NCBI GenBank assembly: GCA_000023185.1
Contig: CP001622.1
Location: forward strand, 3,100,001 to 3,164,000
DNA: 64,000 nucleotides
DNA from: Rhizobium leguminosarum bv. trifolii WSM1325
Lineage (GTDB): Bacteria > Pseudomonadota > Alphaproteobacteria > Rhizobiales > Rhizobiaceae
Direction of reading: 5' to 3'
Part shown: piece by piece, positions 1 through 8,602 of the stretch
Position numbering within the stretch: the stretch's first letter is position 1
Layout of the letters: every line of letters begins with the position of its first letter
The notes under the pieces: model-generated
Database searches by the model: none
What the model was told of the DNA's origin: nothing
The model's input: only the letters and a program-made list of their open reading frames with translations
Made by a program: the position numbers and the translations under genes

Positions 1-1
1 C

Positions 2-508
2 GAGCATCGCCGCTATCGCCTGCCCGTCAGGGGCAACGAGGCGACAGTCGATCTTGCGAATGATATCATCAAGGTCGCCGTCATCGAGCGCCACGGCAAG
101 AACGGCAACCATGCCAACGGCTTCGTCCAGGGCTTCGGCCTGAAGAAGGGTGCGATCGCCTCGACCGTCGGCCATGACAGCCACAATATCTGCGTCGTCG
201 GCGTCAACGAGGACGACATGGCGCGCGCCGCAAACCGCCTCGGCGAGATCAAGGGCGGCTTCGTTGTCGTCGAAGACGGCAAGGTCACCGGCGAAATCGC
301 CCTGCCCATCGCCGGCTTGATGAGCCTCGAACCCTATGAGACGGTCCGCGATACGCTCCACCAACTGCGCAAAGCCGCCTTGGCGCTCGGCGCCACGCTG
401 GAAGAACCCTTCCTCCAGCTCGCTTTCTTGCCGCTGCCGGTCATCCCGCACCTGAAAATATCCGACCGCGGCATGGTTGATGTCGACAAGTTCGCGCTCA
501 TCGGGTGA
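2..508 (+). CDS. ade: Adenine deaminase, C-terminal part (5' end outside window)
   Basis: The open frame enters from the left edge and runs 168 codons to a TGA. It encodes the C-terminal domain of bacterial adenine deaminase, the metal-dependent hydrolase that converts adenine to hypoxanthine and ammonia. Recognisable pieces are a stretch like KVAVIERHG, the segment [20 protein letters not shown], and a late [11 protein letters not shown] followed by a short end. The metal-binding HxH motif of the amidohydrolase domain lies upstream, outside the window. The product would feed the xanthine dehydrogenase genes further right. The gene converges on the alpha-glucosidase gene with 62 bp between stop codons and no clear terminator. 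Confidence 0.88.
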   Translation, partial: EHRRYRLPVRGNEATVDLANDIIKVAVIERHGKNGNHANGFVQGFGLKKGAIASTVGHDSHNICVVGVNEDDMARAANRLGEIKGGFVVVEDGKVTGEIALPIAGLMSLEPYETVRDTLHQLRKAALALGATLEEPFLQLAFLPLPVIPHLKISDRGMVDVDKFALIG

Positions 509-570
509 CGCGATTGAAAAACGGCTGGCTCCGCGGCGGACAACCTCAACAGTCGCCTTTCAGTCGAGCG

Positions 571-2217
571 TCAAACCCGCGCACAAAACCCATCCAACGC
601 CGCAAGCTTCACCAATCCCGCGTCAGCCACCGCCTCGAAGCCCGGCATCGCAAGCGGTTCCCCGAGCACGATGCCGTCAGGCAGGCGGAATTCCGCCGGT
701 TTGCGCGTCAGGTTGAAAATGAAGAGCAGTTTTTCTCCGCCCTTTTCGCGGGTGAAGGCGAGCAGATCCTGGTTGGTGCCGATGAAGGTCATCTCGCCGT
801 CGATCAGCGCCAGGTGGCTCCTCCGGAATGCGAGCGTCCTGCGGTAGTGATGCAGCACCGAGCTGTCGCTCGTCTCCTGCGTATCCACGGAAAGCGCTGC
901 CTGCTCGTAAGGTACCGGCAGCCAGCTCTTCTCGGCCGACGTGAAGCCCGCATGCGCCTTGCCGGCTTCCCAGGGCATCGGCGTGCGGCATCCGTCGCGG
1001 CCCTTGAAGGCCGGCCAGAAGCGGATGCCGTAGGGATCGCGCAGATCCTCGAAGGCGAGCTCCGCCTCGGGCAGGCCGAGTTCCTCGCCTTGATAGAGGC
1101 AGATCGAGCCACGTAGTGCCGCAAGCACCGAGATCGCCAGCTTGGCGATGACAGGCCGCTCTTCCTCCGTCCGCGCAAAACGGCTGACATGGCGCATGAC
1201 GTCGTGGTTGGAAAAAGCCCAGCAGACCCAGCCGTCCGTGACTGCTTTCTGGAAGGCCTCGACGCAGCCGCGAATATGCTCGGCGGTGAATTCCGGCCCC
1301 AGCAGATCAAATGTGTAGCACATGTGCAGCTTGTCGCCGCCACTCGTATAGGCGCCAACCGTCTTCAGCGAACGCGCCCCATCGCCGACTTCGCCGACGG
1401 TCGTGCGATCCTCGTACTGGTTGAGCAGCGCCCGGAAGCGTTTGAGGAAATCGACATTTTCCGGCTGCGTCTTGTCATAGAGGTGGTTCTGCATGCCGTA
1501 GGGATTGCTGTCGGGCGCATCGAGGCCTGCGTCATCCTCATCCGGCTCGTGCGGCGGATTGCTCCTGAGCAGCTTGTCGCAGAAATAATAGTTGACCGTA
1601 TCCAGGCGGAAGCCGTCGACGCCGCGGTCGAGCCAGAACTTCACCGTCTCCAGCACCGCATCCTGCACGGCCTCGCTGTGGAAGTTGAGATCCGGCTGCG
1701 AGGTCAGGAAATTATGCTGGTAATATTGCCGGCGCACGCCATCCCATTCCCAGCCCGGCCCGCCGAAGATCGACAGCCAGTTGTTCGGCGCCGTGCCGTC
1801 AGGCTTCGGATCGGCCCAGACATACCAATCCGCCTTGGGATTGGTCCGGCTCGATCGGCTCTCGACGAACCAGGGATGCCGGTCGGAGGTGTGCGAGATC
1901 ACCTGGTCGATAACAACCTTGATGCCGAGCTTGTGCGCCTCGGCCATCATCTCGTCGAAATCGGCGAGTGTCCCGAAGATCGGATCGACGTCGCAATAAT
2001 CGGAAACGTCGTAGCCCATGTCGGCCATCGGCGACTTGAAGAAGGGCGAGAGCCAGATCGCGTCGACGCCGAGGCTGGCAATATGCGGCAGCCGGCGGGT
2101 AATTCCCCTGAGATCGCCGAGACCATCGCTGTTGGTGTCCTGAAACGAGCGCGGATAGACTTGATAGATCACCGCGCCGCGCCACCAGTCCGCACTCCCG
2201 CCTGCCTGCAATGCCAT
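571..2217 (-). CDS. aglA: GH13 alpha-glucosidase
   Basis: A 548-residue enzyme of glycoside hydrolase family 13 (alpha-glucosidase/oligo-1,6-glucosidase type), which releases glucose from alpha-glucosides. No signal peptide is visible, so it should act on imported sugar in the cytoplasm. The N-terminal AVIYQVYPRSF and the four conserved regions are present: DQVISHTS, DGFRLDTVN with the expected nucleophile Asp206, TVGEVGD with the acid/base Glu276, and FSNHD with Asp339. Length is normal for the family. The ATG has a GGAG nine bases upstream. In S. meliloti aglA sits in an alpha-glucoside ABC operon; here it stands alone, so the substrate and the symbol are inferred. Confidence 0.88.
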   Translation of the reverse strand: MALQAGGSADWWRGAVIYQVYPRSFQDTNSDGLGDLRGITRRLPHIASLGVDAIWLSPFFKSPMADMGYDVSDYCDVDPIFGTLADFDEMMAEAHKLGIKVVIDQVISHTSDRHPWFVESRSSRTNPKADWYVWADPKPDGTAPNNWLSIFGGPGWEWDGVRRQYYQHNFLTSQPDLNFHSEAVQDAVLETVKFWLDRGVDGFRLDTVNYYFCDKLLRSNPPHEPDEDDAGLDAPDSNPYGMQNHLYDKTQPENVDFLKRFRALLNQYEDRTTVGEVGDGARSLKTVGAYTSGGDKLHMCYTFDLLGPEFTAEHIRGCVEAFQKAVTDGWVCWAFSNHDVMRHVSRFARTEEERPVIAKLAISVLAALRGSICLYQGEELGLPEAELAFEDLRDPYGIRFWPAFKGRDGCRTPMPWEAGKAHAGFTSAEKSWLPVPYEQAALSVDTQETSDSSVLHHYRRTLAFRRSHLALIDGEMTFIGTNQDLLAFTREKGGEKLLFIFNLTRKPAEFRLPDGIVLGEPLAMPGFEAVADAGLVKLAALDGFCARV

Positions 2218-2503
2218 CGGCTACATCTCCTGCCTCGTTTGCGCTCGCCACACTAAAGCGGACGAAACAAAAGACAACCATGTGAAGCGGTTATGAAGGC
2301 GTTGCGAAACGCCGCGACGCATCGTCGCGATCCGACAAGGGGGAGACGTACATAGGCTTGTCCACAACCCGAATCCACCCTCCGGATTTGGGGTTGCAAC
2401 GCAAAGCCTTTGCGATAATGTGCGCGCTGACCTGCACGTAAGAGGTCAAACACCGGGAACAAATGTCTAATAAAGGCGAAAAGCCTAGAAAGGTGGGCCC
2501 ACC

Positions 2504-4084
2504 ATGAACCATTTCGCGAAAAAATTTCTCGCCTCTGCAATGCTTGGCACATTGCTGGCGTTTTCGGCCCACGCGGCCACGCTCAACATTCACAATGGTG
2601 GCGACCCGCAGTCGCTCGATCCGCAGAAGCTTTCCGGCGACTGGGAGAACCGCATCGCCGGCGACATTTTTGAAGGCCTCGTCACTGAGGACGCCAAGGA
2701 TAATCCGATCCCCGGCCAGGCTGAAAGCTGGACAATTTCGCCTGACGGCAAGGTCTACACCTTCAAGCTTCGCGACGGCATCAAGTGGTCCGATGGCCAG
2801 CCGGTAACGGCAGGAGACTTCGTCTTCGCCTTCCAGCGCCTCGTCGACCCTAAGAACGCCGCCGACTACGCTTATCTCCAGTTCACCATCAAGAACGCGG
2901 AAAAGATCAACAAGGGTGAGATCACCGATCTCAACCAGCTCGGCGTCAAGGCGATCGACGACAAGACGCTCGAAATCACCCTCGAAAACTCCACCCCTTA
3001 TTTCCTCAATGCCCTGATGCACTACACCGCCTATCCGCTGCCGAAGCATGTCGTCGAGGCGAAGGGGCAGGATTGGGTCAAGATCGGCAACATCGTCACC
3101 AACGGCCCCTACAAGCCCGTCGAATGGGTTCCGGGCTCGCATGTCACGACAGTCAAGAACGATCAGTGGTATGACACCAAAGACCTGAAGATCGACGGAG
3201 CGAAGTTCTTCGTGCTCGAAGACCAGGAAGCCGCGCTGAAACGCTACCGCGCCGGCGAATTCGACATCCTCACCGACTTCCCAACCGACCAATACGAGTG
3301 GATGAAGAAAAACCTGCCGGGCCAGGCGCATGTCGCCCCCTTCTCTGGCCTCTATTATTACGTCGTCAACTCGCAGAAACCGCCCTTCAGCGACAAGCGC
3401 GTCCGCCAGGCTCTCTCCATGGCGATCAACCGCGAGGTCATCGGCCCGCAGATCCTCGGCACCGGCGAACTGCCGGCCTATTCCTGGGTTCCGCCGGGCA
3501 CGGCGAATTACGGCGAACCGGCCTATGTTAGCTGGAAGGACCTGCCCTACAGCGAGAAGGTCGCCGAAGCCAAGAAGCTCCTGACCGAAGCCGGTTTCGG
3601 CCCCGACAAGCCGCTTCACGCCGTGCTGAGCTACAACACCAACGACAACCACAAGCGCATCGCCGTCGCCATCGCATCCATGTGGAAGCCGCTTGGCGTC
3701 GATGTCGAACTCGTCAATGCCGAAACCAAAGTGCATTACGACCAGATGCAGCGTGGTCAAGTCGAAATCGGCCGCGCCGGCTGGCTCGCCGACTACAACG
3801 ACCCTGATAATTTCCTGAACCTCCTGGTGACAGGCGTGCAGATGAACTACGGCCGCTGGTCGAATCCCGAGTACGACAAGATGATCAAGGAAGGCAACGC
3901 CGAGACGGATCTCACCAAGCGTGCCGCGATCTTCAAGAAGGCCGAACAGCTGGCGCTGGATGAATCCGCCGCCCTGCCGATCTACTACTATGTCTCGAAG
4001 AACGTCGTTTCGCCGAAGATCGAAGGCTTCGTCGACAACATCCAAGACATCCACCGCACCCGCTGGCTGTCGATGAAAGAGTAA
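2504..4084 (+). CDS. oppA: Oligopeptide ABC transporter, periplasmic binding protein
   Basis: A 526-residue SBP_bac_5 family protein, the periplasmic receptor of an OppABCDF-type peptide importer. It starts with a Sec signal peptide (MNHFAKKFLAS, hydrophobic core, AHA cleavage site near residue 24). The mature part opens with the OppA-like pattern DPQSLDPQK and EGLVTEDAK. An AAAGGTGG stretch precedes the ATG. It is the first gene of oppABCDF. The 285 bp upstream should hold the promoter, but no convincing -35/-10 pair was picked out. A perfect 13-bp hairpin follows the stop. The ligand (peptides, possibly murein peptides) cannot be decided from sequence. Confidence 0.9.
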   Translation: MNHFAKKFLASAMLGTLLAFSAHAATLNIHNGGDPQSLDPQKLSGDWENRIAGDIFEGLVTEDAKDNPIPGQAESWTISPDGKVYTFKLRDGIKWSDGQPVTAGDFVFAFQRLVDPKNAADYAYLQFTIKNAEKINKGEITDLNQLGVKAIDDKTLEITLENSTPYFLNALMHYTAYPLPKHVVEAKGQDWVKIGNIVTNGPYKPVEWVPGSHVTTVKNDQWYDTKDLKIDGAKFFVLEDQEAALKRYRAGEFDILTDFPTDQYEWMKKNLPGQAHVAPFSGLYYYVVNSQKPPFSDKRVRQALSMAINREVIGPQILGTGELPAYSWVPPGTANYGEPAYVSWKDLPYSEKVAEAKKLLTEAGFGPDKPLHAVLSYNTNDNHKRIAVAIASMWKPLGVDVELVNAETKVHYDQMQRGQVEIGRAGWLADYNDPDNFLNLLVTGVQMNYGRWSNPEYDKMIKEGNAETDLTKRAAIFKKAEQLALDESAALPIYYYVSKNVVSPKIEGFVDNIQDIHRTRWLSMKE

Positions 4085-4091
4085 GGGAAAA

Positions 4092-4122
4092 CGGTCCTTT
4101 CCGCGCACTGCGGAAAGGACCG
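4092..4122 (+). promoter_or_regulatory. Intercistronic stem-loop between oppA and oppB
   Basis: Arms 4092-4104 and 4110-4122 are perfectly complementary over 13 bp, with a 5-base loop. The hairpin starts 8 bases after the oppA stop and ends 10 bases before the oppB ATG, where no Shine-Dalgarno is seen. There is no T-tract. It fits a 3' mRNA stabiliser or partial terminator that raises OppA over the membrane subunits. Confidence 0.7.
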
Positions 4123-4132
4123 GCCCACGATC

Positions 4133-5056
4133 ATGATCAAATACGCACTCCGTCGCCTGCTGTCGACGATCCCCGTCATGTGGATCGCCGTGACAGCCTC
4201 GTTTTTTGTTTTGCGCCTTGCCCCCGGCGGCCCTTTCGATGGCGAAAGGCCATTGCCGCCGGTGATCCTGAAGAACCTTGCGATCCACTACAATCTCGAT
4301 AAGCCGCTCATCCAGCAGTACCTGATCTATGTCGGTGACCTGCTCCGGGGCGATCTCGGTCCCTCCTTCGCGAGTGAGGATTTCACAGTCGCCCAGCAGA
4401 TCATGATCGGTCTGCCCTACACCTTCACCATCGGTACGGCTGCCTTCCTGATTGCCATCATTGTCGGCGTGGCCGTCGGCTGTCTCGGGGCGCTCTATCA
4501 GAACAAGGCACCGGATTATATTCTGGGCGCGCTCATTCTGGTGGGCGTCGTGCTACCGAACTTCCTGATTGCGCCCATCCTGCAGCTCGTCTTCGGCATC
4601 CATCTCGCGTGGTTTCCGGTCGGCGGCTGGGGTGACGGCTCGATCAAATACCTCATCCTGCCGATCGTCGTTTTGGCGCTGCCGCATGCCGGCCGTATCT
4701 CGCGCATCACGCGCGGCTCGATGATCGAGGTGATGAATCAGAATTTCATTCGCACCGCCAAGGCCAAAGGCATCGGCCCCCGCCTGACGGTCATGCGCCA
4801 CGCGCTGAAGCCAGCGCTGATGCCTGTCGTCTCCTATCTGGGTCCAGCAGCAAGTTACCTTCTCACCGGCTCGCTGGTTGTCGAGAGCATCTTCGGATTG
4901 CCCGGCATCGGCCGCTATTTCGTCAACGCAGCGCTGAACCGCGATTACGGCATGGTTCTCGGCACGGTCATCTTCTACATGGTGCTGATCGTGTTCCTGA
5001 ACCTTCTCGTCGATATCGCCTATGCCTGGCTCGATCCGAAAGTGAGAAACCGATGA
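4133..5056 (+). CDS. oppB: Oligopeptide ABC transporter permease OppB
   Basis: A 307-residue inner-membrane permease of the DppB/OppB family. It begins with the usual short cytoplasmic start MIKYALRRLL and a first membrane helix, followed by the conserved N-terminal region RLAPGGPFDGE. About six membrane spans follow. The EAA loop that contacts the ATPases is near residues 200-220 (FIRTAKAKGIGP). The C-terminus LDPKVRNR is typical. No ribosome-binding site precedes the ATG, which lies 10 bases after the 13-bp hairpin. The stop overlaps the oppC start as ATGA, indicating translational coupling. Together with OppC it forms the pore. Confidence 0.92.
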   Translation: MIKYALRRLLSTIPVMWIAVTASFFVLRLAPGGPFDGERPLPPVILKNLAIHYNLDKPLIQQYLIYVGDLLRGDLGPSFASEDFTVAQQIMIGLPYTFTIGTAAFLIAIIVGVAVGCLGALYQNKAPDYILGALILVGVVLPNFLIAPILQLVFGIHLAWFPVGGWGDGSIKYLILPIVVLALPHAGRISRITRGSMIEVMNQNFIRTAKAKGIGPRLTVMRHALKPALMPVVSYLGPAASYLLTGSLVVESIFGLPGIGRYFVNAALNRDYGMVLGTVIFYMVLIVFLNLLVDIAYAWLDPKVRNR

Positions 5057-5970
5057 TCCTCAACCCCGCAAAGCGAGAATTGCTCGCCCAGGAACTGCTG
5101 GAGGCGGAAGGCCTTGCGCCCGAAAGCCGCTCGCTCACCAAGGATGCCTTGCGTCGCCTCGGGCGCAACAAGGCGGCCGTCCTGTCGATCGTCGTCCTGA
5201 CGCTTTTGATCCTCGTCGCCTTCATCGGCCCCTGGTTCATTCCCTTCAACTATGAGGATCCTGATTGGGCGGCTTTCCGCATACCCCCCTCGATCGAAAC
5301 CGGCCACTATTTCGGCACCGACCCGAACGGCCGCGACCTTCTCGCCCGCGTCCTTTACGGCACCCGCGTCTCGCTGGCGGTGGCGCTGACGGCGACCGTC
5401 GTCTCCGTCTTCATCGGCGTGCTCTACGGTGCGGTATCGGGTTATATCGGCGGCAGGCTGGATGCGATCATGATGCGCTTCGTCGATATCATGTATGCGC
5501 TTCCCTATATCCTCTTCGTCATCCTGCTGATGGTGATCTTCGGCCGCAACGTCTATCTGCTGTTTGCCGCCATCGGCGCGCTGGAATGGCTGACGATGGC
5601 CCGCATCGTGCGTGGCCAGACGCTGTCGATCAAGCATCGCGAATTCATCGAAGCGGCCCGCGCATCCGGACAGCGGCCGTTCAAGATCATCATCAAGCAC
5701 ATCATCCCGAACCTCGTCGGCCCGGTGGTGATTTTCGCGGCGCTGACGGTGCCTGAGATCATTGCCACCGAAAGCTTCCTTTCCTATCTCGGCTTCGGCG
5801 TGCAGGAACCGCTGACCTCGCTCGGCACGCTGATCGCCGAGGGGACCGATGCCATGGAAAGCATGCCGTGGCTGCTGGTCTTCCCGGCGAGCTTTCTTGT
5901 GGCGCTGCTGCTCAGCCTGCTCTTCATCGGCGACGGGCTGCGCGACGCGTTCGACCCGAAGGATCGTTAA
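5053..5970 (+). CDS. oppC: Oligopeptide ABC transporter permease OppC
   Basis: A 305-residue permease of the DppC/OppC family. It has the extended cytoplasmic N-terminus with an SLTKDALRRLGRNKAAV segment before the first membrane helix, the periplasmic motif HYFGTDPNGRDLLARV, and the EAA loop EFIEAARASGQRPFKI near residues 195-212. The C-terminus GDGLRDAFDPKDR is diagnostic for OppC. Its ATG overlaps the oppB stop by four bases. The stop TAA is followed directly by the ATG of oppD, so the genes are translated as one coupled unit. It pairs with OppB in the inner membrane. Confidence 0.93.
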   Translation: MILNPAKRELLAQELLEAEGLAPESRSLTKDALRRLGRNKAAVLSIVVLTLLILVAFIGPWFIPFNYEDPDWAAFRIPPSIETGHYFGTDPNGRDLLARVLYGTRVSLAVALTATVVSVFIGVLYGAVSGYIGGRLDAIMMRFVDIMYALPYILFVILLMVIFGRNVYLLFAAIGALEWLTMARIVRGQTLSIKHREFIEAARASGQRPFKIIIKHIIPNLVGPVVIFAALTVPEIIATESFLSYLGFGVQEPLTSLGTLIAEGTDAMESMPWLLVFPASFLVALLLSLLFIGDGLRDAFDPKDR

Positions 5971-6963
5971 ATGACGGATACCCTCCTCGAACTCAAAGAC
6001 TACTCGATCACCTTCAAGACGCCGGATGGAGAAGTGAAGGCGGTCTCGAACATGAACCTGACGGTCAAGCGCGGCGAGCGCATCGCCATCGTCGGCGAAT
6101 CCGGCTCCGGCAAGAGTCAGACCTTCCTCGGCATCATGGGCCTGCTCGCCAAGAACGGCAAAACGACGGGACAGGCGCTGCTCGAAGGCAAGGACGTGCT
6201 GGCGCTGAAACCGCGCGAGCTCGACCAGATCCGCGGCAAAGACATGGCGATGGTCTTCCAGGACCCGATGACGGCGCTCAATCCAACGCTGAAGATCTCC
6301 CGGCAGCTGACGGAGCAGCTCGAGGTTCACGGCGGGCTGACGGCGCGCGCCGCATCCGCCGCCGCACTCGATATGCTGAAACGCGTTGGCATCCCCGACC
6401 CGACGCGACGCTTCCACCTCTACCCGCATGAGCTCTCCGGCGGCATGCGACAGCGCATCGTCATCGCCATGGCGCTGCTCACCCGGCCGAAGCTGTTGAT
6501 CGCCGACGAACCGACAACGGCCCTCGACGTCACCATCCAGGCACAGATCCTCGACCTCTTCAACGATCTGACGGCGGAGATGAACACGGCGCTGATCATG
6601 ATCACCCACGATCTCGGCGTCGTTGCCGGCCTCGCCGACCGCGTCGCCGTCATGTATGCCGGTCGCATCGTCGAGGAAGCGCCGGTCGATGAACTCTTCG
6701 ACAATCCGGCCCATCCCTATACCGCAGCACTGCATGCCTCGATCCCACGCCCTGACCAGGATGTCGACGACCTCGTCGTCATCCCCGGCCGTCCGCCGAA
6801 CCTGCAGCACCTGCCGAAGGGCTGCAATTTCTCGCCGCGCTGTTCGCAGGTCCAGGACGATTGCATCGACCGACCGCCGCCGCTCGAAACGCTGGCGCCG
6901 CACCATTGCGCCGCCTGTTACCACCCCTTCCCGCGTCGCGAGGAGCTGCTGAACCATGGCTGA
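5971..6963 (+). CDS. oppD: Oligopeptide ABC transporter ATPase OppD
   Basis: A 330-residue ATPase that energises the importer on the cytoplasmic side. Walker A is GESGSGKS near residues 45-52, the Q-loop segment is VFQDPMTALNP, the ABC signature is LSGGMRQR, and Walker B is LLIADEPTTALD followed by the H-loop ITHD. After the ATPase core comes the OppD/OppF C-terminal region with a cysteine-rich segment (CNFSPRCSQVQDDC) that in relatives binds an iron-sulphur cluster. The reading frame runs 8 bases into oppF. The family makes a heterodimer with OppF. Confidence 0.93.
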   Translation: MTDTLLELKDYSITFKTPDGEVKAVSNMNLTVKRGERIAIVGESGSGKSQTFLGIMGLLAKNGKTTGQALLEGKDVLALKPRELDQIRGKDMAMVFQDPMTALNPTLKISRQLTEQLEVHGGLTARAASAAALDMLKRVGIPDPTRRFHLYPHELSGGMRQRIVIAMALLTRPKLLIADEPTTALDVTIQAQILDLFNDLTAEMNTALIMITHDLGVVAGLADRVAVMYAGRIVEEAPVDELFDNPAHPYTAALHASIPRPDQDVDDLVVIPGRPPNLQHLPKGCNFSPRCSQVQDDCIDRPPPLETLAPHHCAACYHPFPRREELLNHG

Positions 6964-7942
6964 ACGATCGCTTCTAAGGGTCGAGAACCTGACGACCCAA
7001 TTCGAACTGCCAGCCAAAGGCCTCTTCAAGCCGCCGATCTTCCTGACCGCCGTCAACAATGTCAGCTTCGACCTCAGCGAAGGCCGCACGCTCGGCATCG
7101 TCGGTGAATCCGGTTGCGGCAAGTCCACGCTCGGCCGCTCCATCCTGCGGCTGTTGAAGTCGCAGAAGGGCCGTATCCTCTGGCAGGGCCGCAACCTTCT
7201 CGACCTGTCGGACGAGGAAATGCGCGCCGCCCGCCGCGACATGCAGATCATCTTCCAGGATCCGATCGCCTCGCTCGACCCGCGCATGACTGTTGGAGAT
7301 ATCATCGCCGAGCCGCTTACCGTCTTCGAGCCGAAGCTATCAAGGGCCGAGCGCACCGAGCGTGTTCGCGAGATCATGACCGCCGTCGGCCTGGTGCCGG
7401 AAATGATCAACCGCTATCCGCACGAATTCTCCGGCGGCCAGGCGCAGCGCATAGGCATCGCCCGCGCGGTCGTCACCAAACCGAAGCTCATCATCTGCGA
7501 CGAGCCGGTTTCGGCCCTCGACGTCTCGATCCAGGGTCAGGTCATCACGCTTCTGCGCAAGCTGCGCAAGGAATTCGGCCTGACGCTGATCTTCATCAGC
7601 CACGACCTCTCCGTCGTGCGCCTGATCTCAGACGATGTGCTGGTGCTCTATCTCGGCAGGGTGGTGGAAGCCGGCGACTGCGCCACCGTCTTCGATCATC
7701 CCGCCCATCCCTATACGCAGGCGCTCTTCTCCGCTGCGCCGATCCCGGATCCGAAGCTTGCGCGCCTGCGCACCCGCATCCGCCTGCAGGGTGACCCACC
7801 CTCGCCGCTCAACCCGCCGAAAGGCTGCGTCTTCTCACCGCGCTGCTGGAAGGCGACCGACATCTGTCGCACCGAAATGCCGCCGACAGAGGAGGTCCGC
7901 CCCGGCCAGAAGGCCGCCTGTTATCATATGGACAGGCCATGA
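6956..7942 (+). CDS. oppF: Oligopeptide ABC transporter ATPase OppF
   Basis: A 328-residue second ATPase of the peptide importer. Walker A is GESGCGKST, the Q-loop region is IFQDPIASLDPRMT, the signature is FSGGQAQRIGIARA, Walker B is IICDEPVSALD and the switch histidine is in FISHDLSVV. The C-terminal oligopeptide-transporter region contains GCVFSPRCWKATDIC, parallel to OppD. The start overlaps oppD by 8 bases. It is the last gene of the operon: two hairpins (7950-7971 and 8018-8046) lie between its stop and the next gene. Function is by family; the peptide substrate is unknown. Confidence 0.93.
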   Translation: MAERSLLRVENLTTQFELPAKGLFKPPIFLTAVNNVSFDLSEGRTLGIVGESGCGKSTLGRSILRLLKSQKGRILWQGRNLLDLSDEEMRAARRDMQIIFQDPIASLDPRMTVGDIIAEPLTVFEPKLSRAERTERVREIMTAVGLVPEMINRYPHEFSGGQAQRIGIARAVVTKPKLIICDEPVSALDVSIQGQVITLLRKLRKEFGLTLIFISHDLSVVRLISDDVLVLYLGRVVEAGDCATVFDHPAHPYTQALFSAAPIPDPKLARLRTRIRLQGDPPSPLNPPKGCVFSPRCWKATDICRTEMPPTEEVRPGQKAACYHMDRP

Positions 7943-7949
7943 ATGGAAC

Positions 7950-7971
7950 GACGGTCGCGCAAGCGGCCGTC
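7950..7971 (+). terminator. Stem-loop after oppF
   Basis: A 9-bp stem (one G-T pair) closed by a GCAA tetraloop, starting 8 bases after the oppF stop. No T-tract follows, so it is more likely an mRNA 3' end structure than a strong intrinsic terminator. Confidence 0.45.
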
Positions 7972-8017
7972 ACCTCATAAGGATACCCAGTGCGCCATCC
8001 GTTTCGGGCGAAGCAGA

Positions 8018-8046
8018 CTTATTTTGGGTCTAAAGACCCCAATAAG
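8018..8046 (+). terminator. Second stem-loop downstream of opp operon
   Basis: Inverted repeat with core GGGTC-TAAA-GACCC, extended by CTTATT/AATAAG outside. It is followed by AAAGCTTTTA. It lies in the 166-bp gap before the next gene and may end opp transcription. Confidence 0.45.
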
Positions 8047-8108
8047 AAAGCTTTTATAAGCATGTGCTATCCCATTTCGGCCTAATCGCAAGCCAGGGGA
8101 ACGCATAT

Positions 8109-8450
8109 ATGAAATCGAAAATATCAGGTGTAATCGCACTTACCGCGGCCATGATTGCCGTCTCCGCGGTTTCATCGCATGCCGAAGATCTGACGTTCAA
8201 GCTCATCAACGGAACGAACTCCGTCCTGACGCACTTCTACAGCTCGCCGACCGGCGTCGACGACTGGGAAGAAGACGTCTTCGGCGAGAACGTTCTCGAT
8301 CCGGACGAAACCATGGATATCACCATCGCCGACGGCCGCACCGTCTGCAAATACGACATGCGCTTCGAATTCGAGGAAGGGTCAAACCTCGAAACCACCG
8401 AAGATACGCAGGATCTTTGCGCGATGGGCAGCTACACCATCCACGAATAG
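8109..8450 (+). CDS. Small secreted protein of unknown function
   Basis: A 113-residue protein with a clear Sec signal peptide (MKSKISG, hydrophobic stretch, SHA cleavage near residue 24) and an acidic mature part. The mature region has the pattern of a small alphaproteobacterial secreted family: a short LINGT...LTHFYSSP start, a DDWEED segment, then two cysteines in VCKYDMRF and DLCAMG that could form a disulphide. The ATG at 8109 was chosen over an upstream in-frame ATG at 8064 because AGGGGA sits about 8 bases before it and it starts the signal peptide. It is monocistronic, with a good terminator right after. No function can be assigned. Confidence 0.75.
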   Translation: MKSKISGVIALTAAMIAVSAVSSHAEDLTFKLINGTNSVLTHFYSSPTGVDDWEEDVFGENVLDPDETMDITIADGRTVCKYDMRFEFEEGSNLETTEDTQDLCAMGSYTIHE

Positions 8451-8460
8451 ATAATAAGAG

Positions 8461-8492
8461 CCCGCCTTCGCCTCGTCCGTGAAGGCGGGTTT
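8461..8492 (+). terminator. Intrinsic terminator
   Basis: Perfect 9-bp GC-rich stem (8461-8469 with 8481-8489), 11-base loop, followed by TTTA. It sits 10 bases after the stop of the small secreted protein. Confidence 0.75.
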
Positions 8493-8602
8493 ACATATCT
8501 GGTGATATCGACGCTTGTCACTCCGCCCGGCTCCGCGTATCAGCGAATGAAGACTAGCGCGTCCTGTTGGACACGCGGGGCTCCAAATGCCGGGAGGACA
8601 AG

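Noticed and set aside
2291..4288. 665-codon open frame on the minus strand
   Set aside because: It is antisense to oppA and the start of oppB, where the plus strand has clear domain matches; its protein is low-complexity and resembles nothing.
5020..7410. 796-codon open frame on the minus strand
   Set aside because: Antisense shadow of oppC, oppD and oppF caused by high GC at third positions; no domain is recognisable.
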